From Bacteroidota bacterium (GTDB lineage: Bacteria; Bacteroidota; Bacteroidia; Chitinophagales; Chitinophagaceae): 64,000 nucleotides of DNA. The position numbers and the translations under genes are program-made. Location of the stretch: positions 186,001-250,000 of the forward strand of contig CANGDH010000002.1 of the NCBI GenBank assembly GCA_947452555.1, given 5' to 3'. The notes beneath the pieces were generated by a model that worked only from the letters and a program-made list of their open reading frames with translations, had not been told where the DNA came from and did not search any database. How positions within the stretch are numbered: the first letter of the stretch is position 1; each line of letters starts with the position of its first letter. Below, one piece after another: positions 9,198 to 19,123 of this stretch.

Positions 9198-10456
9198 TGA
9201 AAAAAGGCATACTTATTAATATTGCAAAAGCCCTCTTATTAGCAAGATGGAGACAAACGCTGGTAGCTGCTACTGGGGTTACTTTTAGCATTGCTATGTT
9301 CATTACTTTATTAAGTTTTATGTCAGGGCTAAATGATTTACTTGACGGATTAATTTTGAATCGAACTCCTCATGTCAAGCTTTACAATGACATTAAGCCA
9401 AATGTAAATCAGCCAGTTAATAATATAGCCGCATTTAAGGATAAACATAATTTTATCAGTTCCGTAAAATCTGACGCTGCTAGAATTGCACTTTATAATA
9501 GTGGGGCAATTATGAAAAATTTAGCTATTGACAACAGAGTACTTGGATTTACACCAAGGTTAACGGCTCAAATATTTTTTAATAATGGGAGCACTGAAAT
9601 TACAGGAGCATTAAACGGGATTGATCCTATTAAAGAAGCAAAGTTGTTTCATTTTAACGAGTATGTTACTTCAGGGGATGCCATAAATTTAAATAACGAA
9701 TCCAATACCATAATTCTAGGGAAGGGATTAGCAGAAAAATTAACCGCCTCCATTGGAACCATAGTTCAAATATCCACTTCAACAGGAGAAAGATTCCAAT
9801 TAAAAGTGATTGGCATTTTTCAGTCTGGCCTAAAAGATTTTGATGATGTTCAAAGCTATACTTCTATCAAAACAGTGCAGAAGGTTTTAATAAAGCCGAA
9901 TGATTATATTACTGCTATTGATGTTAAGTTAAAAGATATTACACTCGCTCCAGCATTAGCTAAAGAATATGCAAAAGTATATGAATTGGATGCTGAAGAC
10001 ATTCAAACTGCAAATTCACAATTTGAAACAGGAAGCTTTATTAGAACCTTAATCTCCTATGCTGTTGGTATTACCTTATTGGTAGTTGCGGGTTTTGGAA
10101 TTTACAATATTTTAAATATGATGATATTTGAAAAAATGGACTCTATTGCCATATTAAAAGCCACAGGATTTTCAGGAACCGACGTTAAAAGTATATTTAT
10201 TTATATCGCAGTAAGTATCGGAATTTTCGGAGGACTAGTGGGGCTCTTATTTGGTTTAATCATCTCCTCTATTATTGACCAGATCCCCTTTGTGACGGCG
10301 GCACTTCCGACTATCAAAACTTATCCTATTAATTACAATCCCAATTTTTATATTATTGGCATTATATTTTCTTTGATCACTACTTATTTTGCCGGTTGGT
10401 TCCCTGCCCGCAAAGCAAGTAAGATAGATCCTGTAATCATAATTAGAGGTAAATAG
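9197..10456 (+). CDS. ABC transporter permease, FtsX/MacB family
   Basis: The 419-residue protein has an N-terminal membrane helix (about 20-45), a large periplasmic MacB_PCD-like domain, and three C-terminal helices of the FtsX type (about 280-410, ending WFPARKASKIDPVIIIRGK). The C-terminal PARKASKIDP signature is typical of MacB/LolE-like permeases, which work by mechanotransmission rather than by a classical transport channel. It is the middle gene of a three-gene operon with the adaptor upstream and the ATPase 2 bp downstream. The substrate is unknown. Confidence 0.93.
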   Translation: MKKGILINIAKALLLARWRQTLVAATGVTFSIAMFITLLSFMSGLNDLLDGLILNRTPHVKLYNDIKPNVNQPVNNIAAFKDKHNFISSVKSDAARIALYNSGAIMKNLAIDNRVLGFTPRLTAQIFFNNGSTEITGALNGIDPIKEAKLFHFNEYVTSGDAINLNNESNTIILGKGLAEKLTASIGTIVQISTSTGERFQLKVIGIFQSGLKDFDDVQSYTSIKTVQKVLIKPNDYITAIDVKLKDITLAPALAKEYAKVYELDAEDIQTANSQFETGSFIRTLISYAVGITLLVVAGFGIYNILNMMIFEKMDSIAILKATGFSGTDVKSIFIYIAVSIGIFGGLVGLLFGLIISSIIDQIPFVTAALPTIKTYPINYNPNFYIIGIIFSLITTYFAGWFPARKASKIDPVIIIRGK

Positions 10457-10458
10457 AA

Positions 10459-11136
10459 ATGAATCAAACTATACTAGAAGCCAAACATATCAATAAGTAC
10501 TTTGAGGACCCAGTCCGAATCAAAGTGCTTTCAGATATCAATTTCTCTATCAACAAGGGGGATTTTGTGTCGCTTACTGGGAAGTCTGGTTGTGGCAAGT
10601 CTACTTTGTTATATGTTTTGTCCACCATGGATACCGCCTATGAAGGGGAAGTTTTTATAGACCAAGCATTAATGCCCAAAAGCAATGAGTCCTTTTTAGC
10701 TAAAATTAGAAATGAGAAAATTGGATTCGTATTTCAGTTTCACTACTTATTGAATGAATTTAATGTACTTGAGAATGTAATGTTGCCTGGACAAAAATTA
10801 GCAAAATACTCCAAGGAAGAAATTGAACACAGGGCCTACGAGAAATTGAAAATATTAGATATTGAAAAACTAGCATTCAAGAAAGCTAATCAAATTTCAG
10901 GGGGAGAGAAACAAAGAGTAGCCATTGCAAGGGCTTTAATAAATGATCCGCATATTATAATGGGGGACGAACCAACAGGGAATTTAGATAAAAAAAATAG
11001 TGATAAAGTTTTTGACATTTTCACAAAATTAGTAAGTGAACTAAATCAAACTTTACTAATTGTAACACATGACGAAAGCTTTGCAGAACGTACTAATAGA
11101 ATTATTAAAATGGAAGATGGAAAAATTATTAGCTAA
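10459..11136 (+). CDS. ABC transporter ATP-binding protein, LolD/MacB type
   Basis: The 225-residue ATPase shows all core motifs: Walker A GKSGCGKST (residues 41-49), Q-loop VFQFHYLL, signature ISGGEKQRVAIARA, Walker B IIMGDEPTG and switch His in VTHD. The short length and the NLDKKNSDKVF segment fit the LolD/MacB branch. It is the last gene of the adaptor-permease-ATPase operon and presumably energises the FtsX-type permease at the cytoplasmic face. A convergent AraC gene ends two bases after it. Confidence 0.95.
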   Translation: MNQTILEAKHINKYFEDPVRIKVLSDINFSINKGDFVSLTGKSGCGKSTLLYVLSTMDTAYEGEVFIDQALMPKSNESFLAKIRNEKIGFVFQFHYLLNEFNVLENVMLPGQKLAKYSKEEIEHRAYEKLKILDIEKLAFKKANQISGGEKQRVAIARALINDPHIIMGDEPTGNLDKKNSDKVFDIFTKLVSELNQTLLIVTHDESFAERTNRIIKMEDGKIIS

Positions 11137-11138
11137 AT

Positions 11139-11987
11139 TTAATCCATTCCCTTTCTTTTCTTAAATGCAGAGGGATTTTCTCCAGTAATTTTTTTAAATG
11201 TTTTATTAAAATAAGAAAGGCTCTCAAATCCAGCATCATAGCATGTTTCAGTGACATTTTTATCCTGTAATAATAATTTTTTTGAAAAATTAATACGGTA
11301 TTGATTTACAAATTCAGTGTATGTAATTTTAGTTGATTTTTTAAAGTATCTACAAAATGCAGCATTTGTTAAATTAACAAGCTTTGCAATTGCCGAAATT
11401 TTTATAGGTTCATTAAAATGCAGTTCAACGTATTGGTAAATTTTATGCATGCGCTCTTGGTCTTTTAAAACTGCATGTTTCGCAATAGGTCTTGTATTTA
11501 ATAAGGTATACTCTTCACTTTTTGCAAGCAAGTTAAAAACCTGAATCAATAATATGGTTTGTTCAAATGGAGGAAGGCTTGATAAATTTTTTAACTGTGC
11601 TCCTGCTTGCTTTTTGGTCGCTCCATAAAACGCAATGCCTGTTTTTGCTTTTTCAAACAGATTATAAATTGACTGCATTTCAGGTTGTCTATAAAATGAA
11701 TCTTCATAAAAATGTTCTCTAAATTGAACCACTACCGTTTCTACCACATCCTTTACCCCATAATCAAAATTCAAATGGGGTATATAAGAACCTATCAATG
11801 CTAAGTCACTTTCTTGATAAGTACTTATATGATCCCCAATATGTCTAACCCCCTTATCCGCTTCTACATACACTAATTCAATTTCTGGATGAAAATGCCA
11901 GTAGAATATTTCATTCAATTTAGGGGTAAGCAGGATTTTAAAAGAGCTTCCCGCGTCTGGTTTAATATTTTCTAAGCTTAGCTTCAT
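11139..11987 (-). CDS. AraC-family regulator with N-terminal cupin
   Basis: The 282-residue protein has an N-terminal cupin-like sensing domain (IFYWHFHPEIELVYVEADKGVRHIGDH) and a C-terminal double HTH (HFNEPIKISAIAKLVNLTNAAFCRYFKK, then GFESLSYFNKTFKKITGENPSAFKKR). This is the usual arrangement for carbohydrate-responsive AraC regulators in Bacteroidota. It is divergent from the PhyH/aldo-keto reductase genes starting at 12120, which are plausible targets (inference from position only). Confidence 0.9.
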   Translation of the reverse strand: MKLSLENIKPDAGSSFKILLTPKLNEIFYWHFHPEIELVYVEADKGVRHIGDHISTYQESDLALIGSYIPHLNFDYGVKDVVETVVVQFREHFYEDSFYRQPEMQSIYNLFEKAKTGIAFYGATKKQAGAQLKNLSSLPPFEQTILLIQVFNLLAKSEEYTLLNTRPIAKHAVLKDQERMHKIYQYVELHFNEPIKISAIAKLVNLTNAAFCRYFKKSTKITYTEFVNQYRINFSKKLLLQDKNVTETCYDAGFESLSYFNKTFKKITGENPSAFKKRKGMD

Positions 11988-12119
11988 TATGACTAAAATA
12001 ACTGACTTAGACTCAATTTAGCTATATTTTATCAATATAGAGCAAATTTTAGCCATTTTAGGCAAAATTTGGAGGCCCTTTTGCGTTGTACTTTTACTTT
12101 ATCAAAACAATTACTTGCT

Positions 12120-13106
12120 ATGGAAAATAAATCAATGGCTCCTTCAATGATCCCAACAATGGCACCTAACACCAATGCCCACAAGGACATACCAGGAAAT
12201 CCTTCAACTGCAAAAAGCAGTGCAACAAGTTTAAACGAACGCACGAATGGCAAACCTTTAAGGGTATTAACAGAGGAGGATTGGAAGTTTTGGAAACATA
12301 ATGGATATGTAGTTATTAAAAATGCGGTGCCGCGCGAACAAGCATTGGCAACTGCCCAATTTATATGGGAGTTTGAGGATAAGGACCCAAAAAATAAAGC
12401 AACTTGGTACACCGCTCCAAGAGCAGAAATGCAAATGAAGGAATTGGCCTATACCGGAATGGTAGAGTGTTATAACAATCAACATTTTTGGAATAATAGA
12501 CAAATGCAAAAAGTATATGATGCTTTTGTTGATATATGGGGAACAGAAAAACTTTGGGTAACTATTGATAGAGCTAATTTGAATTTTCCTATCAAACCAG
12601 GATTTGAATACAAGGGATTCATTCATTGGGATTATGACCCTGAGACAAAACCAGTAAATGTACAAGGCGTATTAGCTTTAGCAGATCAAACAGACGAAAA
12701 CATGGGAGGCTTTCAATGTATCCCAGAACTATTCAGAACCTACGATACATGGAAACTAACGCAACCAGCAGACCGTCATCGTTTTTTACCAGACACTACC
12801 GGGTTTGAGCCAGAAAAAGTAAAATTAGAAGCGGGTGATTTATTAATTTTTAATAGCTTGGAGCCACATGGCATTAGAGCGAATAGAAGTGAGGATAAAG
12901 TGCGCATAGCACAATACATTTCTATGATGCCAGCAGAGGAAGACAATGACGCTTTAAAAGAGTGGAGAGTAACTTCTTGGAAAAACAGAGTTGCACCAGA
13001 AGGATATGCTTTCCCTGGTGATCCAAGAAACTGGGAACAAACAAAATATGAAACTGCAGTATTGTCAGATTTAGGAAAAAAATTATTGGGTCTTGAAAAA
13101 TGGTAA
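12120..13106 (+). CDS. Phytanoyl-CoA dioxygenase (PhyH) family protein
   Basis: A 328-residue protein is read from the ATG at 12120; a TTG 51 bp upstream is open in frame but less likely. The Fe(II)/2-oxoglutarate facial triad is visible as HWDYDP (His169, Asp171) and EPHGIRANRSED (His250), with a following Arg that would hold 2-oxoglutarate. The family hydroxylates small organic substrates, and which one cannot be told. The first 45 residues are Pro/Ala/Asn-rich and probably disordered. The aldo/keto reductase follows after 13 bp, suggesting a shared oxidation-reduction pathway. Confidence 0.88.
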   Translation: MENKSMAPSMIPTMAPNTNAHKDIPGNPSTAKSSATSLNERTNGKPLRVLTEEDWKFWKHNGYVVIKNAVPREQALATAQFIWEFEDKDPKNKATWYTAPRAEMQMKELAYTGMVECYNNQHFWNNRQMQKVYDAFVDIWGTEKLWVTIDRANLNFPIKPGFEYKGFIHWDYDPETKPVNVQGVLALADQTDENMGGFQCIPELFRTYDTWKLTQPADRHRFLPDTTGFEPEKVKLEAGDLLIFNSLEPHGIRANRSEDKVRIAQYISMMPAEEDNDALKEWRVTSWKNRVAPEGYAFPGDPRNWEQTKYETAVLSDLGKKLLGLEKW

Positions 13107-13119
13107 TTAAATTACATGA

Positions 13120-13971
13120 ATGCAAAACGATAATACAGTAATTTCAAATAATACTGAGAATGCAAATAACACTAAGCTCAACAATGGTATTTTAATGCCG
13201 TTGTTGGGCTTAGGTGTTTATGATATGTATCAAAACGAAGCCGCGCAAGCAGTGGAGACTGCCTTGGATATTGGCTATCGCTTAATTGACACTGCTTCCA
13301 TGTATGAGAATGAAAAAGAAATTGGAATTGCCATAAAAAATAGTCATGTAAAAAGAGCAGATATTTTTTTAACAACCAAGTTAAATAATACTGACCATGG
13401 TTTTGAGCAAACCTTAAAAGCCTTTGACGATAGTTTAAAAAAGCTAAACCAAGACTATGTAGATTTATATTTAATACATTGGCCTATTAAAGCAGGTAGA
13501 AAAGAATCTTGGAAAGCACTTGAAAAACTATATCAAGAAAAAAGGGTGCGCGCTATTGGGGTTGCCAATTATACAATTCCTTTTTTAGAAGAACTAAAAT
13601 CCTACGCTACCATAATGCCAGCAGTAAATCAAATTGAATTCTCGCCATGGTTATTTCTTAAAGACGAATTAGCATATTGTAAAACAGCGGGCATTCAGTT
13701 GCAATCGTATTCTCCTATTACTAGGGGTCAAAAGTTTGATGACCCAAGGTTAATTGCACTTTGTGATAAGTACCAAAAGACGCCCGCACAAATTGTTTTA
13801 AGATGGCATATGGAACATGGGGTTTCCACTATTCCTAAGTCTTCTAAAAAAGAAAGGCTTCTTGAAAACTTTGGAGCCCTCGGTTTTAAATTAGATGCAC
13901 AGGATCTAATATTAATGAATACATTTAATGAAGATTTCAGAATCTGCGATAACCCAATTCAATTTTTATAA
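13120..13971 (+). CDS. Aldo/keto reductase
   Basis: The 283-residue (beta/alpha)8 enzyme has the catalytic tetrad: Asp in YRLIDTA, Tyr in MYENE, Lys in TTKLNN and His in LIHWP. The NADP-binding end is IPKSSKKERLLEN. Members reduce aldehydes and ketones, including sugars and 2,5-diketo-gluconate. It lies 13 bp after the PhyH dioxygenase and 32 bp before the Dabb gene, so the three are probably co-transcribed and end at the terminator near 14450. Confidence 0.93.
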   Translation: MQNDNTVISNNTENANNTKLNNGILMPLLGLGVYDMYQNEAAQAVETALDIGYRLIDTASMYENEKEIGIAIKNSHVKRADIFLTTKLNNTDHGFEQTLKAFDDSLKKLNQDYVDLYLIHWPIKAGRKESWKALEKLYQEKRVRAIGVANYTIPFLEELKSYATIMPAVNQIEFSPWLFLKDELAYCKTAGIQLQSYSPITRGQKFDDPRLIALCDKYQKTPAQIVLRWHMEHGVSTIPKSSKKERLLENFGALGFKLDAQDLILMNTFNEDFRICDNPIQFL

Positions 13972-14003
13972 ACCAATCAATAATTATCAATCAAAAAAAT
14001 CAA

Positions 14004-14390
14004 ATGAAAAAAATATTACTACTGCTTGTCATTGCTTTATCAACTTCAAGCATATTTGCACAACATACAAAAGCTCCTGCAACTCAATTAAGACATGTGG
14101 TTTTGTTTTCTTTTAAAGCAAGTTCCACTAAAGAAGAAGTAGCAGCTGTAACAAAAGCTTTTAATAATTTATATGGTACCGTGCCGCAAGTAAAAAATAT
14201 GGAATGGGGAATGAATATGAGCCCAGAACATTTGGATCAAGGTTTTACCCATTGCTTTGTGTTGACTTTTAGTTCAGAGAAAGACTTAATGAGTTATCAA
14301 CAAGAGGCAGCGCACAAAGCATTCCAAGCCGTTTTAAAACCGCATATGGATAAGGTTTTTGTAGTGGACTATTTTGTGACACCTAAATAA
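14004..14390 (+). CDS. Exported Dabb (stress-responsive A/B barrel) protein
   Basis: The 128-residue protein has an N-terminal signal peptide (MKKILLLLVIALSTSSIFA) and a Dabb ferredoxin-like domain beginning LRHVVLFSFKAS and ending HMDKVFVVDYF. Dabb proteins form small dimeric barrels of the kind that includes heme- and polyketide-processing enzymes, and most bacterial members have no assigned reaction. It closes the PhyH/aldo-keto reductase run and is followed by a strong stem-loop terminator. Confidence 0.88.
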   Translation: MKKILLLLVIALSTSSIFAQHTKAPATQLRHVVLFSFKASSTKEEVAAVTKAFNNLYGTVPQVKNMEWGMNMSPEHLDQGFTHCFVLTFSSEKDLMSYQQEAAHKAFQAVLKPHMDKVFVVDYFVTPK

Positions 14391-14432
14391 AATTAAATAG
14401 TAAATTTTTATTTATTTAGAAATGCTAGCATT

Positions 14433-14466
14433 AAAAAGGGAGACTCCAAAGAGTCTCCCTTTTTTT
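14433..14466. terminator. Bidirectional intrinsic terminator
   Basis: A perfect 10-bp stem AGGGAGACTC / GAGTCTCCCT (14437-14446 with 14451-14460) encloses the loop CAAA and is flanked by A and T tracts on both sides. It lies between the convergent Dabb gene and the gamma-glutamyltransferase gene and can serve both. Confidence 0.92.
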
Positions 14467-14532
14467 ATAACAAACTTCAATTAATATTAGCTTAACTAAG
14501 TGCTAATTTTCTTCAACCTATTTCAGCAAAAT

Positions 14533-16431
14533 TTACCAACCAATTCCATAATCTTCGCCATGGTTAGAGCTTCCTCCCCAAATGCTACCATGTTTCCAAT
14601 CAAACAGTATCGCATTTATAGGACCACTTGTTCTTTCTTCAAAACTCAAGCTATAGCCCATTCCACGTAAGTCTTTACGAACCCAATCAGGCACATTATT
14701 ATTCAATAATAAATTACCAGGTTTAGGTTTTCTATCTTCTAATTTAGAACCCCCTAAAGAAAGCCATAATTGATTGGTGTTAATATTAGCCGCTTCTGTA
14801 GCTTCTTGTACTGTCATTCCAAATTCCACTACATTCAAGAAAAATTGTAATAAGTTTTGGTCCTGTGTGTCGCCACCCTGTACACCAAATGCCATCATTG
14901 GTTTGCCGTCTTTCATTGCCAAACTAGGCGTCAAAGTAACTCTTGGTCTTTTACCAGGAGCCACTACGTTAAATGGATTAATATTTGAATCCAATACAAA
15001 ACTTTGCATACGTTGACTCATACCTACTCCAGTATTTCCTGCAATTACTGCAGGTAACCAGCCACCACTAGGTGTAATAGAAACTACCCAACCTTCTTTG
15101 TCAGCAGCTTCAACTGTAGTGGTGCCGCGCCACAAGCGATCCATATATTCAGCGTCTGGCTTACTCACCATTGCAACTGCGTCATGAGCAGGAACAAAAC
15201 TTCTTGACTTACTTGAATCAGTTGTAGGAGTATACCCTCTTGACTTCAATAAGTTTAAATAAGGATTTTGTTTCCCTTCAAAAGGATAAGGATCCCCTGG
15301 GCCTGCATTTGGATTATTCGCAACAAAATTAATTTCAGAAGCTCTTTGTTTCGCATAGGCTTTGCTTAATAAACCTTGCATTGGTTGATTTACAGCAAAG
15401 CGAGGATCCCCATAATAAAAATCACGATCAGCAAAACTTAAATTCATTGCTTGATAAATAGTATGGATATATCTTGAAGAATTATATCCCATACTTTTTA
15501 AATCAAAGTTTTCTAAAATATTTAACGCTTGTAATAAAGCAGGGCCTTGGGTCCATTGTTGTAATTTGTATACCTCAATACCTTTATAATTGATATGTGT
15601 TGGGTCTTCCTCCACAGGCTTCCAATTTGCTAAGTCTTGTTTAGTGATTAATCCGCCTTGTTCTTGTGCACCTCTTACAAATTCGTCAGCGATATCGCCT
15701 TTATAAAAACGATCATAAGCAGCAGCAATAGCTTCTTTACGAGATTTACCTTTTTTCAACGCTTCTTGTTCTGCATCAACCATTTTCTGTAAAGTATTCA
15801 ATAAGTCTTTTTGAACAAAAATTTCACCTGCTTCTGGTGCTTCTCTTTTTTGACCCAAATGTGTCAAGAAAACTTTTTTACTATAAGGCCATTCCTTAAT
15901 TTTTGCTTTACCCTTTTCCATACTATTCGCCGTTTGAGCTTCAATAGGGTACCCTGCTGCTAATTCCATAGCAGGGGCCAATACTTCTTTCAAACTCATC
16001 GTTCCATAATTAGAAAGCATATAACAAATACCACCTGGTGTACCTGGCGTGGTAGCAGCTAATGCACCATATTCAGGAGGAAAATTATAGCCTTTGCTTT
16101 TAAAGAATTCCGGAGTGGCACCTGTAGGGGCTACCCCCATTGCATTAATAGCAATGACTTTTTTAGTATTTGGATTATAAATCAAAGCTTGTGTTTCACC
16201 ACCCCAGCTTAATACATCCCACATAGTACAGGTGGAAGCCAACATAGCACAAGCAGCGTCCACCGCATTCCCGCCTTTTTGAAAAATCATGGAACCTGCA
16301 GTAGCAGCCAATGGCTTGCCTGTAATGGCCATCCAGTTTTTACCATGCAATGGTGGTTTCTGTGTTTGTTGTGCAATTAATGTTGATGTAGTTATTACAC
16401 TAAGCAATAAGATCCCAAAGGCGTTTTTCAT
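14533..16431 (-). CDS. ggt: Gamma-glutamyltransferase, exported
   Basis: This 632-residue protein has a signal peptide ending near residue 20 (LIAQQ) and the full GGT fold. The auto-processing site and nucleophile Thr are at Thr437 in RGTTTVEAADKEGW; the Asp seven residues later matches the conserved spacing. The donor-site segment TPSLAMKDGKPMMAFGVQGGDTQDQ is also present. GGTs cleave gamma-glutamyl bonds of glutathione and related compounds in the periplasm. Some homologues act as cephalosporin or other acylases, so the substrate is not certain. It is transcribed alone. Confidence 0.92.
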   Translation of the reverse strand: MKNAFGILLLSVITTSTLIAQQTQKPPLHGKNWMAITGKPLAATAGSMIFQKGGNAVDAACAMLASTCTMWDVLSWGGETQALIYNPNTKKVIAINAMGVAPTGATPEFFKSKGYNFPPEYGALAATTPGTPGGICYMLSNYGTMSLKEVLAPAMELAAGYPIEAQTANSMEKGKAKIKEWPYSKKVFLTHLGQKREAPEAGEIFVQKDLLNTLQKMVDAEQEALKKGKSRKEAIAAAYDRFYKGDIADEFVRGAQEQGGLITKQDLANWKPVEEDPTHINYKGIEVYKLQQWTQGPALLQALNILENFDLKSMGYNSSRYIHTIYQAMNLSFADRDFYYGDPRFAVNQPMQGLLSKAYAKQRASEINFVANNPNAGPGDPYPFEGKQNPYLNLLKSRGYTPTTDSSKSRSFVPAHDAVAMVSKPDAEYMDRLWRGTTTVEAADKEGWVVSITPSGGWLPAVIAGNTGVGMSQRMQSFVLDSNINPFNVVAPGKRPRVTLTPSLAMKDGKPMMAFGVQGGDTQDQNLLQFFLNVVEFGMTVQEATEAANINTNQLWLSLGGSKLEDRKPKPGNLLLNNNVPDWVRKDLRGMGYSLSFEERTSGPINAILFDWKHGSIWGGSSNHGEDYGIGW

Positions 16432-16539
16432 ATTTAAAAATTGATAGGTCTAAATTACATAATTTAAATAACCTATTTAGTAATTTGAGAGAGAAATAGA
16501 ACTATAAAACTTAATATTCTAAAATTTACCATAAAACCT

Positions 16540-17481
16540 ATGAAGCAATTAATAAAACATATCAGTTACATTTTTTTGATATTATTTATAATAGTTAGTG
16601 GGCTTGTTTTTGCTATTGCTCAAAAAGATATCCCGAGAGAAAAATTAAAAGCCAAATATACAAATAGTGCTTCTCAGTTTATGCCATTAATGGATATGCA
16701 AGTGCATTTCAGAGACGAAGGAAGTCATACAGATAGTTTACCCATTCTTTTGATACATGGCACTTCTTCTTCATTAAACACTTGGGATAGTTTGGTCTCT
16801 TTACTACCCAAAAATAAAAGGATCATTCGTTTAGATATGCCTGCATTTGGACTTACAGGACCCAATAAAGAAAATAAATATAGTTACCCTTTTTATAGTC
16901 AATTCTTAAATGCATTTTTAAATAAACTACAAGTTAAACATTGTATTATAGCAGGAAATTCACTGGGAGGAGGCATTGCATGGCATTTTGCCTTAGATTA
17001 TCCAAATAAAGTACATCAACTTATACTCATAGATGCAAGTGGCTATCCTAAAAAAAATGAACAGGGATCATTGGGTTTTAAAATTGCAAAAATTCCAATT
17101 TTAAATAATTTATTACTATTTATAACACCTAGAATTTTAGTGAAAAAAAGTTTGGAAACCGTTTTTTTTGATCAAAGTTTAGTGACAGAAAATCGGATTA
17201 CTACCTATCATGAATTATTGTTAGTGGAGGGAAACAGAAAAGCCGCATTGAGTATTTTTAAATACGGATTTCAACAAGAAACTTCAAGAATAAAGGAGAT
17301 ACAACAACCTACTTTAATAATTTTTGGAGAAAAAGATCAATTAATAAGTAGCGAAAACGCATATTTATTTGAAAAAGACATTAAAGGGAGTAAAGCTGTT
17401 TTGATAAAAAATGTTGGACACATACCAATGGAAGAAGCCCCGCTTGCAACAGCAAAGATTATAAATGACTTTATCAAATAA
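16540..17481 (+). CDS. Alpha/beta hydrolase
   Basis: The 313-residue protein has an N-terminal membrane anchor or signal (residues 8-30) and an alpha/beta hydrolase fold. The oxyanion loop is LLIHGTSSS, the nucleophile elbow is AGNSLGGG, the acid lies in FGEKDQLI and the His in VGHIPMEEAP. The pattern is close to haloperoxidase/esterase-like family members, but the substrate cannot be told. It lies 50 bp before the D-aminoacylase gene in the same direction. Confidence 0.9.
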   Translation: MKQLIKHISYIFLILFIIVSGLVFAIAQKDIPREKLKAKYTNSASQFMPLMDMQVHFRDEGSHTDSLPILLIHGTSSSLNTWDSLVSLLPKNKRIIRLDMPAFGLTGPNKENKYSYPFYSQFLNAFLNKLQVKHCIIAGNSLGGGIAWHFALDYPNKVHQLILIDASGYPKKNEQGSLGFKIAKIPILNNLLLFITPRILVKKSLETVFFDQSLVTENRITTYHELLLVEGNRKAALSIFKYGFQQETSRIKEIQQPTLIIFGEKDQLISSENAYLFEKDIKGSKAVLIKNVGHIPMEEAPLATAKIINDFIK

Positions 17482-17531
17482 AGTAGGTGGTTTACAATTA
17501 GTATTTAGTAAATTGAGTTACAATTTACTCC

Positions 17532-19100
17532 ATGAAAAAAATTCAATTAAGTGTTGTAGTGTTACTACTTTCTATTATAAGCTATGCACAACAAGCAGAT
17601 ATTATCATAAGAAACGGAAAACTGATTGACGGCACTGGTAATAACTGGCAGTATAAAGATATTGCGATTGTTAAAAATAAAATTATAGCTATTGGGCAGC
17701 TTAAAGACTGGAAGGCGACAAAGGAAATAAATGCAAAAGGCTTAATCATAGCACCCGGTTTTATAGATGTGCATGCACATATTGAAGGTGGTGAATTAAG
17801 AAACCCAGAAGCATCGAATTTTATTTATGACGGTGTAACTACCGTAGTTACAGGAAACTGTGGAGGGTCAGCCGACAATTTAAATACTTATTTTAAATCT
17901 ATTGACTCTATTGGAACTTCCATTAATGTAGCTTCTTTAATTGGACATAATACCATTCGTAAACAAGCCATGGGAACTGCTAATAGAAACGCAACGGAAG
18001 AAGAATTAGTGAAAATGGAATACTTAGCACAACAAGCAATGAATGACGGTGCGGTGGGTATGTCAACTGGACTGATATACATACCAGGTACCTATGCTCC
18101 AACTGAGGAAGTGGTAAGATTAGCAAAAGTAATTGCAGGAAATGGTGGCGTGTACGCTTCTCATATTAGATATGAAGAAGATAAAGTGGTAGACGCAGTA
18201 AATGAAGCCATTCAAATAGGACGAGCTGCAAATATTCCTGTTGAGATTTCGCATTATAAAGTAAGTGGACAAAATAACTGGGGTCGTAGTAAAGAAACTA
18301 TTCCATTAATTGAGAATGCAAGAAAAGAAGGAATAGACGTTACCATTGACCAATACCCTTACACAGCAAGCAGTACCAACCTTGGCGTACTCTTGCCGGA
18401 CTGGGTTTTAGCAGACGGGCAAGATTCTATTTTAGCAAGATTTAAAAATCAAGATATTAGAGAAAGAGTAAGAGCGCATAGCATTGGCATTATTAAAAAA
18501 AGAGGACTAAAACATTTTGGATATGCCGTAGTAGCTAATTATAAAGCAGATAGTACTTACAATGGAAAAAGCATTGAAGAAATTAATTTACTACGCGGTA
18601 ATAAGCACAATCAAAAAGCAGAAGCAGAAACTATCATTCAAATGATGGAGCAAGGTGGTGCACAAATGGTATATCATGGCATGAGCGAAGAGGACGTAAA
18701 AAACATTATGAAGTACCCATACAATATGATAGCAAGTGATGCAGGGATTGCGGTATTAGGTTCGGGTAAACCACACCCAAGAGCGTACGGAACTAATTCA
18801 CGTGTACTAGGAAAATACGTAAGGGAAGAAAAAGTAATCAGCTTAGAAGAAGCTATTAGAAGAATGACCTCTTTACCTGCAGATAAATTTAATTTAAAAG
18901 AAAGGGGATTATTAAAAGAAGGATTTATTGCTGATATAGTTGTGTTTGACGAAAACGAAGTGGCGGATATGTCTACATTTGAAAACCCGCATCAGTACGC
19001 AAAGGGTTTTAAATATATTTTAGTAAATGGCGCAGTAACCATTGACAATGGAACTCATAATGGCACACGTAAAGGAATAGCTATTAGAAATAAAAATTAA
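17532..19100 (+). CDS. Exported N-acyl-D-amino-acid deacylase-type amidohydrolase
   Basis: The 522-residue protein has a signal peptide ending about residue 20 (SYAQQ). A metal-dependent amidohydrolase follows: IIAPGFIDVHAHIEGGE carries the metal-binding HxH, SHIRYEED and EISHYKVSGQ carry further ligands, and SDAGIAVLG holds the catalytic Asp. The domain layout fits the D-aminoacylase/dihydroorotase-like group. Its usual products are free D-amino acids from N-acylated forms. It lies between a hydrolase and a Gfo/Idh/MocA oxidoreductase, suggesting a periplasmic scavenging locus. Confidence 0.88.
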   Translation: MKKIQLSVVVLLLSIISYAQQADIIIRNGKLIDGTGNNWQYKDIAIVKNKIIAIGQLKDWKATKEINAKGLIIAPGFIDVHAHIEGGELRNPEASNFIYDGVTTVVTGNCGGSADNLNTYFKSIDSIGTSINVASLIGHNTIRKQAMGTANRNATEEELVKMEYLAQQAMNDGAVGMSTGLIYIPGTYAPTEEVVRLAKVIAGNGGVYASHIRYEEDKVVDAVNEAIQIGRAANIPVEISHYKVSGQNNWGRSKETIPLIENARKEGIDVTIDQYPYTASSTNLGVLLPDWVLADGQDSILARFKNQDIRERVRAHSIGIIKKRGLKHFGYAVVANYKADSTYNGKSIEEINLLRGNKHNQKAEAETIIQMMEQGGAQMVYHGMSEEDVKNIMKYPYNMIASDAGIAVLGSGKPHPRAYGTNSRVLGKYVREEKVISLEEAIRRMTSLPADKFNLKERGLLKEGFIADIVVFDENEVADMSTFENPHQYAKGFKYILVNGAVTIDNGTHNGTRKGIAIRNKN

Positions 19101-19123
19101 TTTTTCGAACATAATTATTTGCA

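Noticed and set aside
12032-12412. A 126-codon open frame antisense to the PhyH gene
   Set aside because: It is fully covered by a well-supported gene on the other strand and has no recognisable domain; its stop-free run mirrors that gene's codon use.
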